A stretch of DNA of 64,000 nt from Pyrenophora tritici-repentis (lineage: Eukaryota > Ascomycota > Dothideomycetes > Pleosporales > Pleosporaceae), in contig NC_089390.1 of assembly GCF_003171515.1 (NCBI RefSeq), positions 5,518,001-5,582,000 of the forward strand, given 5' to 3'. A program made the position numbers and the translations under genes. Of this stretch, positions 11,302 through 24,132 are shown piece after piece. The notes beneath the pieces were generated by a model. It saw nothing but the letters and a program-made list of their open reading frames with translations. It ran no database searches and had not been told where the DNA came from. The first letter of the stretch is position 1. The number at the start of each line of letters is the position of its first letter.

Positions 11302-12816
11302 ATGGATGAAACCTCGTATCAGACCACAATGGGAGATGGATGTGCGGACAAGAAGAATCTCAATCTTGTCGTTCACAGAAAGAGCGTGAATGAAGAAGCC
11401 TTTTCTGTGGCTACGTCGAGCGAATCATTCGATACTACGGTGCTGGCGTCAAATGCTCGACATCTTCCGATTGAACTGCACCGCCTTATTTTGCATTATG
11501 TTGATAGCGATACGGTGAAGCAATACCGAATGGCAAGCAAATATCTGCACGCGATAGGGACTGAGGAGTTGTTCTCTACAGTCACGTTTCATTACAGCAC
11601 CTGGAGCGTTGAACGCCTCATTGAGATGAGCAAGTCACCCGATATTCGTCGACACGTCAAAACCATCATATGGGACACCAATCATTGGATTATTCCCCAC
11701 GTTCACACCTTCCACGAGTGGGAATTATATCTCACTGAGAAGGGAGTCGATATGCGTCGATGGAACTCTGCTTTGTATACGTATGGAGGCATACTCATTG
11801 ACCTGGCACAAAGCCAGCATGATTTTGAAGCCTATCTGGATAATGTGAGGGATGAGAAGGCGGCAGAAGAAATGTTCTTCAAGTCGGATGTATTGCGAAG
11901 GTTTCAGAACCTGCAAACTATCCACATTTCCGATGGCGAGGACTGGTACTTGGACTTGGATGCTGTCAGCCTGCGGAGAGGTGAAGGCCGCAATGGCTGG
12001 AACAATCGCTGTGGGATGATGGCATTCAAATTTCTTCAAAAGACATCTCCACTGCCGATCAAAACTTTGCGGCTGAACAGGCTGAGCCACTTCGCCCTGC
12101 AGCACGTTTCCGGGGACTTTAGCAGCCTGACTAGTCTGGATCTCAACATCACTGCGCGGGCGGACCGCAGATTTCGCCACTATTGGGATGCAACAGATTG
12201 GTGGAGCGCAGCTTATATCGTGCCCAACGGAAACTTGACAAAGTTTATCATGGGCATGCCTCATCTCCACAGTCTTCGCATCAGTCTCCAAGACACCGGT
12301 CGATCCGACTGTTGGCGCGACAGGATGCCCCTTTCGTCGATTGATGCAACCTTTGATTCGGAGTACACATGGCCGAGATTGCGGCATCTGTCCTTGTGTC
12401 ACTTTTTCGCTACTCTGGATAGCTTGTTGTCACTGCTTAATAGACACAGGGCTACGTTGACAGAAGTCAGTCTTCGCAATATTTCCTTTGACGATGACTG
12501 CACACAAAGTGCAGCAAACCCCCATTGGGCCTTTGATCACCCTTCGTCTCCATCCGAATACCAAACTATGATAGAACAACGTCTTCAGCTCAATGAGTGG
12601 CCAACCTTTCTAGAAAAGGTATCCGAGGTGCTCCATCTTGAGCGTGCAACGATTTCGGGTATACTGGGCACGCATAGGTTCGGGTACGGGTGGTACCTGA
12701 ACGACCGAGACCTCGGTCCTGCTGTTTCAGAATACGTCATTTCAGGAAGTGGTCTCTGTCCGCTAAACACTGATAATGTTAGACTCCTGCATCCTTGGGA
12801 CGAGTTTCGACGTTGA
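11302..12816 (+). CDS. F-box-like protein, single exon
   Basis: 504 residues. I chose the ATG at 11302 (A at -3, G at +4) over the in-frame ATG at 11200; the frame upstream of 11200 has no other ATG. A short F-box-like helix set begins at LPIELHRLILHYVD, followed by KQYRMASKYLHAIGTEELF and a segment in RLIEMSKSPDIRRHVKTI, the usual layout of fungal F-box proteins with a long leucine-patterned C-terminal part (for example SLDLNI, LHSLRISL, LRHLSL). Such proteins usually recruit substrates to SCF ubiquitin ligases, but the F-box is weak and the substrate is unknown. It converges on the tyrosinase gene, with stops 216 bp apart. Confidence 0.75.
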   Translation: MDETSYQTTMGDGCADKKNLNLVVHRKSVNEEAFSVATSSESFDTTVLASNARHLPIELHRLILHYVDSDTVKQYRMASKYLHAIGTEELFSTVTFHYSTWSVERLIEMSKSPDIRRHVKTIIWDTNHWIIPHVHTFHEWELYLTEKGVDMRRWNSALYTYGGILIDLAQSQHDFEAYLDNVRDEKAAEEMFFKSDVLRRFQNLQTIHISDGEDWYLDLDAVSLRRGEGRNGWNNRCGMMAFKFLQKTSPLPIKTLRLNRLSHFALQHVSGDFSSLTSLDLNITARADRRFRHYWDATDWWSAAYIVPNGNLTKFIMGMPHLHSLRISLQDTGRSDCWRDRMPLSSIDATFDSEYTWPRLRHLSLCHFFATLDSLLSLLNRHRATLTEVSLRNISFDDDCTQSAANPHWAFDHPSSPSEYQTMIEQRLQLNEWPTFLEKVSEVLHLERATISGILGTHRFGYGWYLNDRDLGPAVSEYVISGSGLCPLNTDNVRLLHPWDEFRR

Positions 12817-13032
12817 TATGTCTTGCAACCACGTGGGAGGAGAGGTCGCGATTTCACCGGGAATCAAGCGCTGGAATTTGGTACAAAACAAGATTTCTGA
12901 GGATACACATGGCATTGCACGAGAAGAGTTATATACAGATGCGCTAATAAAAACCATGGCCTTCCTCGAGAACAGAATCTCCTGTTTACCCAAGCAAACG
13001 CTAACCGGAAAACACCAAGAATCAAACAAGCT

Positions 13033-14194
13033 TTAGTAATTGTACTTGTAACACAGGGTACCAGCGGTATCCAAGATATCCCGAACCTTGATATTCGGTC
13101 GGACACCGTTTACGCTGATCTCGGTATCAAGCGTAAGTGGGTTGCCAGAAGCATCGTTGCCGTTGATAGTGGTGGTACGAACACCCGGGTTGGAGTTTTG
13201 CCAGATACGAAAGTTGCGGTCGACGAAAGCGTGGTGCAGCCAGAAGATGGGGTCGGCGGGCGCGGCATACGTGTCTTGCATGACGGCTCCGATACCGTTG
13301 TGGCCCCAGGCGTGAGGACCGTTCTCAGCGCACTGCGCCATGCCGGCGAAGTCGCTGTATGCGTTGCATTGGTTTACGTAGGCGGAGTTGCAGTATTGGG
13401 TTTTTGCGCCGTCACCGTTGCGGGACAGACAATGGACTTGGTTGCCGGAGCCGGGACCGATGTTGATGGCAAGGTTGGCAAATTGCTGGGTTCGAGGGTT
13501 AGTTTAACTTCTTTGTGCTTTACCAAAAGAGGCGTGTGGGACAAGAGGGGGTTTGTAAACTTACACCATCCGTTACACAGTTTCCACCAACAGCAATGCT
13601 GCCCAGCCACCTACTGGAGAAGATTGAGGATTGTGCGAAGCGGCCGGCATACCGCGTCTCGTCGAACCATGGCATGGGTACCGAAAGGCCGCACTCGGTG
13701 CGTAGCACGTCCTCAAACACCCAAGTGTAGTACCTGTGCCAGAGAAGAAACTTTGAGTTTCCGTGGACATTGGGTGTTAAGCCTTGGTGCAGTGAGACGA
13801 GATCCTCGTATCGGCTCCTGGATCCGGGGAATTGGCCTGATGGAGCCTTGTTCATTAAGCACTTGATTGAGTCGACGAATGCTTGCTTGGTTGAGTCGGA
13901 TGTGGCGTCCCATTCGGTGCGCACACGCGGGTTGGAGCATGTTGCAGCAGCAGCGGAAAAGCTGAGGACTCTGAAGGATGGTGCGGCGGGGGCCTCTGGC
14001 GCTGTGGCAGTGTAGTTGTCGAAAATGACTTTTGCGACCTCTGGTAGGATAGGCGTGGAGAACTTTCGTGTCTCGGCGAACTTGACGACCGGCAATGGGG
14101 TAACGAACTTGGTTGACGGAGCTTCCTGAGGAGACGGTAGGGCGGAAACACTGGCAAGCAAGGCCATGGAGGCGGAAAAGATGGCGGAACGCAT
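13033..14194 (-). CDS. Secreted tyrosinase (type-3 copper oxidase), two exons
   Basis: Exon 1 is 13565-14194 and exon 2 is 13033-13485, joined over a 79-nt phase-0 intron (GTAAGT donor, CTAAC branch, CAG acceptor), giving 360 residues. A signal peptide is visible (MRSAIFSASMALLASVSA). Both copper sites are complete. CuA has histidines in SLHQG, NVHGN and LWHRYYTWVFE; CuB has GPHAWGHNG followed by PIFWLHHAFVDRNF. The family oxidises mono- and diphenols to quinones. At 360 residues it is a short, secreted form without the long C-terminal shielding domain of classical melanin tyrosinases. The intron falls between the two copper sites. A role in pigment or phenol turnover outside the cell is inference. 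Confidence 0.92.
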
Positions 14195-15974
14195 GATTAG
14201 GGTATATGGATTAAAAGACTGTTCTAAAACTCTGGAGCAATACCGAGAGAAAAGCGAGTGGAAACGACAAGCAACCCAGCAAAGCGAGCGTATGGGTTAT
14301 GGTAGAGCGAGTCTTGTACTGTACAAGAAAAGACAATCCTTCCACGAGCAGGCGCCCCAGTCGACCTTATACCTGGACAACCTACATTGGCGATGCGCCT
14401 GAAATACCGGTAGGGCGAATTACACGCCATAGGCACCACCCCGTAGATCAGCCGTTCCCTGTCCGTTCCTCGAGCCGTCTCACCGCTGGCGGAAACAAGC
14501 AGGATCCATGGACCACACATGGAAATACGACTAAAACCCGGCAAAGCCATGTTTACCGCTTTGCCCTCTTCGCCCAAACAAAAAACGCCCATACACTACC
14601 TATCCATAGCGTCTGGTCCAAGCGGCTGGGCTGAGCTGGCTTGGGAGGGGAAAAGAGCAGCTGGAATGAAAAAAAGTGGCACTAGGGGCTGCTGCAACGT
14701 CGTATTGGCAAGCAAAAGTGCAGAGCTGGAGCTAATCGCTGCCAGGCACCCAGGACAGATGGGTTAAGTGGATGTCTGTTAAGCTCGTTTTGGGTTTGGT
14801 GGCGTAAACAAGCGTTGCCGAGACCTTTTGCCTCGTGAGCTCAGGCCCTCTTCCTGCGTTTGGCTGTCTTCCTTCATACGAACGCGCCAGCGCCACGATA
14901 CGAGGCGGATGCGCTGGCGCAATCGATAAACACGGACGACGATTACTGCTTCTGGATAGAGTCGACGGCGGGCCTGATCATTTCTCTGGTCTTTGCCCGT
15001 GGTTCATGGGCCCAGGGCCTGTCATGTGTTTCGGACTTCCGAGCTGTCAGTTCTGCTCAACGCACGGAGCGGAGAAAAGCAAACTTCGGACATGTCCTAG
15101 CTCTGCGAACTACAGCGGAAGCATTGCCTTTGCTCCTCTTTTTTCCTTTGGATGATGGCACGACTATCGGCTTTTTTTTGCCCTGCGTGGGCGTGTGCGT
15201 GCACGCGCGACGGATCTACCGGCCTTGTTGCGGCGGCCGGGCCGAGCTGATTGGCTGACGCCATACTTCGTATTGCCGCCTTGCCATGTTCTGCATCGGC
15301 TTTCTTTTCGCTTCTGAAGCTGCCCCGGTCCCGTCGCTGCGTGGTTCCAAATATAGTAGTCATCAATGCTCGTCCGTCGGTCAATGTAGTCGTCGTCGTC
15401 GATGAACGGTACAACACGTCGAGTCTTCGATTAGCACAACCACGGTTTCGATGGCGTCTGGCGTTTGACATGCATGCTGATTTTTTCTTCTTACCGCTCT
15501 TGCAGCTTAACGTTTTGTGTGTGACATGAAAGGTGGCGCATGGCGTTTTTTCTTGTCTTGTCTACTCCGCTCCTCGAAACGTACCTACCGCCTTAGCCCG
15601 ACCCGCCGAGGCGCCCTTTTGGCTGCAGGACAAGAAACCCCCAAAATGACTTTTATGCACTGCACTTTTATTGGCCTTGTATATGCATCATAACTCATCA
15701 TTAGGGTATATCCCGTGCAATAGTCAGCTCTCACACACCGGTTAACGGCACCGCGTCGCGCGCGCACGCACATGCATTTTTTTGGTTTGTAAGGCTGACG
15801 GTGGACTTGTTTCGCTGTCATCATATAGAGTGGTGCTGGAGCTGAAGAAGACGCTATTGACATTGGCGAGGCTGCAGGTAGAGTGTCTTGGGTGCATGAC
15901 CGAGATGGGAGGGGGATCGACGGCTTGTGCAGATGCAGGTGCTTAGTCTTTGGCTGACGTCGTTTTTGGTTTTT

Positions 15975-15996
15975 GCATCGCATCGCATCGCATCGC
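15975..15996. repeat. GCATC pentanucleotide repeat
   Basis: Four and a bit tandem copies of GCATC in the gene-poor region upstream of the tyrosinase gene. Confidence 0.8.
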
Positions 15997-17961
15997 TGGA
16001 AGAGACAAGGGGAGGTGCAGTGCTGTGCTGTGTAGTTGCGGTATGGCTATGGGCCCCCTGATCCATCTCCTGATGCATGCACATGCACGCATCCATCCCG
16101 TCAGCCTATCCATCCACCGCACATGCATGCTCGCACAAGGTAAAACGGGTTTTCTGCACAACCGCAACATTCGTTATCCTACCTCCACGCGCGCACATGA
16201 TACCGGAAATACCTTCACCATCATGTAACCGAACCACCGAAACAAAAACCATCATATCGTGTACCTGCGGTATCTCCGCTCCGCTCCCACTAACTACCTC
16301 TTCTCCCGAAGTTCCCCCAGCGCTAACATCAGCACCGCCAATCCATCTATTCCCGCGCCGTCGCAATCTCCCCTTTTAGCTCCCACGCGGAACACCTCAT
16401 CCTAGCGTACCGGGTATGTGTAACAGTTGCGCATAGCTTTACGTTGACACACACACACGAGCCGTCGGTGTTCATTTCCATTGATTGATTAACTGACTCC
16501 TTCCTATCCTTCCATTTTAACTTACCTGGCGTACGTACCCACATAACCAGAGAAAGTCCTCGGAACCCGGAACCAGAACCACATGGACTTGCACTAGAAC
16601 CAGAGCTGGGGGCGCTAGAAGATTGTTCCTATCGCTATGTAAATCTAAAACTTCCGGTCCCCCGATGCGAGGCGAGTCCGGGAGTTCGGGATATCATGCA
16701 CGTTCGGTTCGGTCGATAGGCTGATATATAGTTATGGTACCAGTACAGTATCAGTATCCACATGTATTCGTTTTTCTTATTCCCCAACGCAACCGACGCA
16801 ACGACCTTACCGCACTTTTCTCCCACAAGTGACAACGACGGAGTGACGGTAGCACAAAAGCTTGTTTTCTAGCGCTCTACGATAAACTGGTAACTGCGTA
16901 ACACTAAAGCCTTTCTAGAATACGAAGGGTGGGGACGTCTCGCACTCTGGTTCGATGCGAGCAGAAAATCGATATTCACTATACATATACGGGGAGAAAG
17001 GGAACGGTGAACTTACTCAGCGGCTTAGGGTTACTTGGCTAAATGTATTGAGGCTGGGCTTGGTGGGTCGCCTGAGCCGAACACGAGGGCACGCGAACAG
17101 AAATATGCGAGTACTGTATTTAGTGGGGAGGGTTTTATTTGGGAATACGAGATGGTATGGCGGTGGAGCGGTATGAGGGATTAGTAATAGCGATAGTTCT
17201 ATTCGCAATGGGGTGAGTCGGGCGTGCCGTTTAGATGGGATGATGGTGAGGCGAGGCGGGAGGTTTGCCTGCTTGCTGAACTTTGTACGAGGTCGGACTC
17301 AGGTAGTTATCGCAGGCTTTCCATGTTTTGCGGCAGCGAAAGAGCTAGTGGTTGGAGGTACATTCTACTGGACTGTCAGATACTCGGGCGAACGACACCT
17401 ACTGCGAATGCTACTGTTGCTGTCATGTTTCACACATGCACGCAGGGCTGACGGATTGGGCATGTGGGACGAGAGCCGCTTGCGTGCGTGGTTAGTGTGT
17501 AGAACGCGTGTTCGCGCTAACCGACGACGCCCTCTCCTCTCCCGGTGGATGGATGGATAGACAGGTACTTCGACTTTTGTGGCGCAGTGGGGTGAGGGTG
17601 GTGTGACGGTGACGTGAGGCGTGAGTGTGTGTGTGTAGGACGTTGTGGTTCAAGAAAAACAATAAGGGGTTTGTTTGGTCTTTAGCTTTTCTTTTCTTTT
17701 CTTTTCGCTCGACATCTTACGTTTGGGAGTAGGGGTGGTTTTTTGTATGGTGATGGTCTCAGGTAGGAAGGCCGTTTCAGACACTGATACACGGTGTTGA
17801 TAAATGGGGGTGTAAGGGGAGTTGTACGTGGGAAGCTAGATAAGGAAAGAAGAGTAATTTCTGGACTTGGCTTGCACGTGTTTCTAACACCTTTTCTATG
17901 AGCAAACCCGTCTACGCAAAACAAACTCCGACCCTTAACCACCGGAAAGACCGTTCCACCA

Positions 17962-18054
17962 GGGTGACGTGGAATACTTGACAGTGTGGGTGAGCAGTGT
18001 CTGGCGCATATAGTGACATCTATACACTAGTATGTCAAGTATTCCATATCACAA
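17962..18054. mobile_element. Short terminal-inverted-repeat element, copy 2
   Basis: 93 bp with inverted ends TGACGTGGAATACTTGACA (left) and TGATATGGAATACTTGACA (right, complement). It shares CAGTGTGGGT, GTCTGGCG and ACACTAGTATGT with copy 1. Substitutions in one arm are matched in the other (TGGAATACTT against copy 1 TAAAATACTG), so the hairpin is kept while the sequence differs. Confidence 0.75.
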
Positions 18055-19256
18055 GGGTGTTTCCTTTCCTTCTCCCCGCGTCCCTTCTTTCTCGCAACCC
18101 TCGCACATATTCTCAACAAACCATAGCCCCGCATTCTTCTCCCGCGCACCGTCGTCCCCGGATTTGGAATTGTAAACTTAATGCGTCTCAACAGCTCAAC
18201 AAATGGCTCGTGAAAGCTTATGAACGGCACGTTCTTGCCCTCACATTAATGTCTGTAATAGTGGAATGTGAGGTCTACGATACTGGCCATGTTGGAGAGG
18301 TATGTAGGATCGGCTTAAACCTCTAGCCAGTGTTCTGGTAGGAAGACGGCTACGTCTGGTCGGAAGATGCGGTAAGAAGAGCTGATTTGGGATAATTACC
18401 ACAGCGCGGATCATAAACGCCAACATGGAAAGTTGGAAAAAGAACTTCGTATTTCACGAGTAACTTTATAGAAAGTTATACATCTAAGTCTGCTGATACA
18501 CCTCGCACTTGATACAAGCCTTTACAAACCGCGCTTGGTAACTAATCATCCGCACCCACACCCTCCAAACCCTAGTTTTCACCCATACTACCACGTGCCG
18601 CTACTATCACGCCCAGAGGAGAGATTTTGTTCCGCCCCGAGGCTGAAATGTTCAGCACCTTGATGGTAGGGTATAGGGGACCAGACGGCGTTTGTGGCAC
18701 TTTCGATTTCTAGAGACCTGGGTATGAGGGGCCTGTACCTTCCTGGTGCGGCTTTGAAGGCTTGGGAGAGGTGGCAGCGTGGTGTGTAGTATGTGGTAGC
18801 GTAGCCAGAGGGTGGATGAGGCGAAGATGGGGGTATGGAAAAGGCAAGGGTAATGTGGTCGGATCGATTAAGAGAAGGATGTGAGCTAGTTCGGGGGTGA
18901 GTATCGTGCTGATTACATGAGGGTAGCAAGTGTTAGTGGTACTATAGTTTATACTATTTATGAAGCTCAGCTTGGAAGTATAATTTCACAATATGTATCG
19001 TAAACCATCTGGTATCACTGAACCAACTACCTCCCCTCACATCGTAACACTGCGTAGGCGTTCCGCTCCTTCCTATACAAGCACTAGCGCATTGCATCTA
19101 GGAATCTACACTCGTAACATAAACATGAACACCAGGCGCAGATCGCCATCAGCCACATAGCCACAGCACTCCAACGGCGCTTGTCCAACGTCACAGATGC
19201 CAAGACACTATGACTACCCTTGTGTAGACACTTGAAACTGAGTAACAACCCCCCTT

Positions 19257-21714
19257 TCAATCCATCTTTCCCGCCTGTCTAACAGCAAAGGCGATGACAA
19301 GTCCACTCAAAGTAACTATATAAGAACTCACGCCAAACGCGCCTTGTATATCGGATTTTAGCACCGTCCAGAGAACCCCAAATAGCAGACTCGCTAGCAT
19401 GAAGACGACGAAAGCTATATTTACCACGACGTCAAAGTCCCAGCCTTCTTCAAAGTAGAAACCCCATCCCTCGGCTGGTTCATCTGGTCTTCCGCTTAGT
19501 TCCCCCCAGTTACGCTTTGGAACTAGGTTGAAGATCCAGATTTGCTTCTCGTTGATTTGTAGTGGGCATTTAAGCATGTGGGCTAGATGGCTGGGTCCTA
19601 CCAATGGCCATGTGCCTGGCGGACTTGTCTTTCTGCAACTATACTCTGCAGCCCCGGATGGTACGAGCTTGTAATCTGGTGGGATGCATTCACATATGCT
19701 TGGATTGCTGGATTGACAGCATGGATTGTGATGGCGTACTTCTACACTATCGCCGAGACGCAGGCGGAACTAGCGGGGTGTTAGATACCTTGCTTGGGAA
19801 GTGTGTTATCTGTGGGTACGTACCTTGCTGAAGTAGATGCCTTCGATGGTCCTGCATGAAAGTATTTGCAAGAGTCGGTTGCGGCGTCGTGGTATTCTGG
19901 CTTTGAGAAAGCTGAATAGTGCGCTGTCGTTGTTGATCGGGCTGATATCATCCTGTAGGAGAATTGTGTGATCTCGGCTACGATGAACACAAGACATGAG
20001 ATGCAAAGTATTCTGTTGTTGCTGCTGGTTACCCGGATCCGTCCCACTAGCTATAGGGCCGGGGTTACCAGCGTTATGGTACGGCAGGGCGTTGGAGCGC
20101 ACACCGTACCCAGGGAACACCGCCAAAAGCTTGCTTTGAAACATCCGTAACCACGTCGGACTTCGAAGACTATATTGCTGATTTGGGGATCGGGAGCTAT
20201 ATGGAACCACAGTGATGGAGAGATTCGCGGAGGAACAGTGCATCTTTTCGACCAGTGTCGCGACACCACCCTCGGCTTGCTCATATACATCGTCAAAGAA
20301 ACGATCGCCGCAACACTACGGTAATTGTCAGAGTATGTAGCTATATGAGGACCTGCTGACCTACACATTGACTTCGTATCCGGGTCCAGCCTTCTTCTAG
20401 TGGGGGTTCCAAATATCCCATTGCAAGATACAGTTGATCTAGTCGCGACGACAACGCAGCACGTGCCTCTTTGATGGTTGCAGAGTACGATGCCCAGAGC
20501 ATTCTCCCGCAGGGTTCCTGGGCTGTCTCATTCTGCAACGGTTGCCTTGAAAACACAGCGGAACTTCGTATGTCTGACCCCGGGTCTTCTCTGCAAGTGA
20601 CGACTGCATTTGCTAATGGATCCGGTTGTGCTAAGCAGAAAGTTTCCAACTCTACACGAAATGTTGCATAGGCAGTGCTCTCGATCAGGAACGAACGGAA
20701 AGCGACTAGATCACCGACGTCTCTTTCTTGGCCCGGTTGCTCTTGGCCGTCGTCTTCGGAGCTCTCCTCTGCCTCGTTGCGGATTTGGTCGAGTTTATTC
20801 AGAGGCTGCTGCTGGCGTTCCTGAATCTCCTGACTAGCAACACATCGGGCAGCGTAGTTTGCCCTGGCGCGCACAAGACGGGATGCCGAGAATGACAGGT
20901 AGTCGGTGGCTTCGTTCCTTAGATTCTCCGCATATGTCTCGATACTTTGCCGAACCTGTCTTCTCAATTTCTTGACTCCAATGTTGGGGTTGCGGCGAGC
21001 AGATTCATAAAGTGGTGCGAGCACCTTATCGTCTTGTAGAATCGATACCAGCATTTGTGTGGCATCTTTAATCTGGGCTATCGAGAATCCACTCGTTTGT
21101 GTAAACTCAGTAGCCATTGTGGAAGATGACATTGCCGAGAAAACTGAATCTGGGGACCCTGATCTTGTAACCACATTCTCAACTTCATCTTCTTTCTGAT
21201 AGTCATTGGCTGAGTATAATTCACCACCCCCATCTTCATCAGCGTTAATTTCTGGCGTTGGAGAATTATAAGTTTCCAATGAATGTAATGCTCCATTCAC
21301 ATCGTCAGGAGTGTAACTTGCTATTCTATTCACATTTTTTCTCCTGATTATCCAGTCCATCACCTCTTGTGGACTGTGTGTTCCCGGTCTTGACCCTCGA
21401 TTTTTGCCCAGGACGTTAGCCAACTCGTCGAGAGATGGTGTTTCGAATTTAGGTTCAACATGACCTAACTGAGACGATGGTGTTTCCGGTGACGGGGAAG
21501 GTATGTCTGGGCACTCTCTGCGTGTGCCCAACAAATCTAGTTCTGGAGGTAGCGGCGGTAACTCTGAATATTGATCTTCTGTTCCTGCGCTCACAGCCTC
21601 GTAACGAGTATTAACACCTTCAGCATGCGCATAGCAACTTGGGCAGCGTAGCAGCCAAGCGGCATACGGCCCATCGCCACAATTTCGGCAATACCAAGAA
21701 GTTTCTCCGCGCAT
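19257..21714 (-). CDS. Zinc-ribbon and two-transmembrane fungal protein, three exons
   Basis: Exons 20365-21714, 19824-20315 and 19257-19769, with introns of 49 and 54 nt, all phase 0, give 784 residues. The N-terminus has a RanBP2-like zinc ribbon, CX2C-X11-CX2C, within YCRNCGDGPYAAWLLRCPSC. The middle (60-450) is acidic, Ser/Pro rich and probably disordered, with a helical part. Exon 2 carries HLMSCVHRSRD and IEGIYFSK; exon 3 continues FRLRLGDSVEVRHHNPCC, then PAEGWGFYFEEGWD and two hydrophobic segments (NIAFVVFMLASLLFGVLW and SYIVTLSGLVIAFAV). This C-terminal block recurs in many filamentous ascomycete proteins of unknown function. The C-terminus is probably membrane-anchored. No function can be assigned. 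Confidence 0.83.
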
Positions 21715-22926
21715 GTATAGACTTTTGATGGGAAATAACCCGTAATTATTCTGAGATATGAAGGTATGTGTAAAGCGAAAGCAACTGGAGACGCATCAGG
21801 CTGGAAAAAAAAAGCCAGCTGGAGGATGACAAGCCACCACAGCGCCAGCTGCCAGCCTTGCACAGCATGACGTCGACATCAGGCTGTGATATCCTTATCC
21901 TTATATTAAACCCTGCTATGTAACTGCTCCAAATGATCCTTCGTGCGTCGACAAGTAGCACAGCCCTGACCTCGCGGGGTATCAGATCCCGCACGCTAAC
22001 GATTCGCAACGGGGAAAACAGCTAACCGTATTTGATCGATATTCTGCACACCCGCGTAAGCACCTTCCCCTCCATGTGCGGGCCATCCATCTATCTTCTT
22101 TTCTTCTCGTACATACTGTTTTGATGTCGCAGACCCCCTCTCATTCTTCCAAAGAAAGCAGCCAGCAGATGAGTTGATGGTAGAGTTAGACTCACGTTGA
22201 TCCTCGACACAACCCCAAACCTCAGGTCGCTACGGTCACCCACATTCGCATCACGGAGCTGCTAGCCTCGATATTTGCAGTACAAGATCGTTTTTGCATG
22301 AGAAATGCACGCCATAGAATGCATTTAGCACGCATCAGCAATACATTCACTTTGGACACCTAGAATCACCACAGTAGGTATATGGCACAAGTCCTTTGGT
22401 ATCCGTATGTTCCCGCCGAATGTCACGTGCATCTCTCTCCGCATCCCTTTTCAGGTCGCGTCGCGTTGTAGCAAATTACGATCTGATGTCAGCAGCCGTA
22501 TCCATCGGCATGGGGTCGTATCTAATCACTTAGTCATCGTCCCTTATCATCTCCCTCCTCCTATCTCAAGACAAAGTTTCCAAATTGCACCGGAATCGGC
22601 ACTTCGCGGCTACAGATGCATTATTCTCAGAGGACCCCTATTCCTTAAACTAACCTGTTTTTATCATCACAACATTGGATTCTTATTTTCTCCAGGCAAC
22701 TTCATGGCGCCATTGAGAGCAACAATTTCACTCAGAAGCCGGAAGATCGCCAATCGCCACGGCTCCTGCTGACCACGATGCGCCGAGCAACCAACCGAGT
22801 TCTGACATTGTCATTTGCTCAGATACCGCCCACGATTGTCGCCATGTGTTTCCCATCGTATCCTCGCACTCGTCTCAACTTGCTATTTTCCCGTCGTGCG
22901 GTCTGTCGGTCAGGTAGCCACTCCCA
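21715..22926. other. Divergent intergenic region
   Basis: 1.2 kb between two genes that point away from each other; it should contain both promoters. The ORFs of 121 and 101 codons at 22407-23120 show no domain. Nothing else seen. Confidence 0.4.
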
Positions 22927-24132
22927 ATGGCGCTCTTAAAAAAACCGTCGTCTCGCACAGTGCGCATCGCATTCATTGCATCAAGTTTGTTTTATCTGCT
23001 CTTACTATTCGGCCGCCGCGACGGACACAGTCCCAGTCATCTCATACGCTTCACACAGCACAGCACCGCTACCGATACGCAGACACGCATATTTCCAGCC
23101 TCTGGTACTATCAGCGATAACGTTCTTTGGTCTGACTTTGCGTATGTACAATATGTCACAAACGCGGCCTACCTATGCAACTCGGTCATGATTTTCGAGG
23201 CCCTGAGGCGGCACGGGACAAAAGCTGAGCTTCTCATGATGTATCCGCAGGAGTGGCCGGTGCCGGAGGGCAATGAGGCTGAGATCAGTTATGAGGGGAG
23301 ACTGTTGGCTCTGGCAAGAGATGAGTACGGGGCAAAGCTTGCGCCGATTCAGGTGAAAAGATTTGTCAATAAGGATGATCCTACATGGCAGGATAGCTAC
23401 ACCAAGTTGTTAGTATGGAACCAGACGCAGTACAAACGAGTCATTTCCTTGGACTCGGATGCGACAGTTTTGGATGTAGGCCTCCCTTAGGCTGAATGTT
23501 GACGCAATAAAATACGGTTTGCTGACAACAACTAGCACATGGATGAACTCTTCTTACTGCCATCGACGCCAGTCGCAATGCCCCGAGCACACTGGTTTGA
23601 CGATTTTTCTCTATCCTCACAAGTCATTGTCGCTGAGCCATCCGAGGAGACTTGGCTGCGTGTGGAAAACGCCGCCGACAACCACGAAGGCAACGATTAC
23701 GACATGGACATTCTGAACAAATTATTCATAAATTCCAGCATGGTCATCCCACATCGCAAGTACAATTTTCTATCAGGCGAATTTCGCAAATCACCACACG
23801 GTCATGAAGCATACCTTGGTTCGCGGACGGAAAAGTGGGATCCTAGAAAGGCATTGGCAGAAGCCAAGTACGTGCACTTTTCCGACTGGCCGATGCCGAA
23901 ACCATGGATAGCTCCGACAAGTAAGCAGCTAGAGGAAACTTTGCCAAGATGTTGGGACCTGGAGGGCGTGGGGGAAGACTGCACTGATCGCTTCCTCTGG
24001 TTGGAGCTCAGGGATGACTTTTCCAAGCGCAGAAAGGTATGTTTGATTCACTGGAGAGCGTTCGAATAGAGCTAATATTTGCAGCGAATCTGCGGAAAGA
24101 GCTATGACTATGTGCAGAAGCAGCTGAAATAA
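22927..24132 (+). CDS. Gnt1-like N-acetylglucosaminyltransferase (GT8-like), three exons
   Basis: Exons 22927-23475, 23536-24036 and 24085-24132, with introns of 60 and 48 nt, both phase 0, give 365 residues. The N-terminus has a single hydrophobic anchor (IAFIASSLFYLLLLFG), as in type II Golgi enzymes. The nucleotide-sugar fold shows VTNAAYLCNSVMIFEALRR, WNQTQYKRVISLDSDAT with a DSD metal motif, LFLLPSTPVAMPRAHW and a DYDMDILNKLF segment. This pattern matches fungal glucose N-acetyltransferase 1 / alpha-1,2-N-acetylglucosaminyltransferase proteins (yeast GNT1), which modify N-glycans in the Golgi. Acceptor and linkage here are inferred from the family. The last exon codes for only 15 residues, ending in SYDYVQKQLK. 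Confidence 0.85.

Larger units (their letters stand above)
14195..19256. other. 5-kb gene-poor region
   Basis: No convincing gene found in either strand. The longest ORFs (132 codons at 14860-15258, 124 codons at 15097-15471) overlap each other on opposite strands and have no domain or codon pattern. Contents: a (GCATC)n run at about 15975-15996, a (CTTTT)n run near 17688-17710, a GT run near 17625, and copy 2 of the short inverted-repeat element at 17962-18054. The left part should carry the tyrosinase promoter. A long non-coding transcript is possible but not shown. Confidence 0.45.

Noticed and set aside
14860..15471. 132- and 124-codon ORFs on opposite strands
   Set aside because: They overlap each other, show no domain, and are typical of G/C-balanced non-coding DNA.
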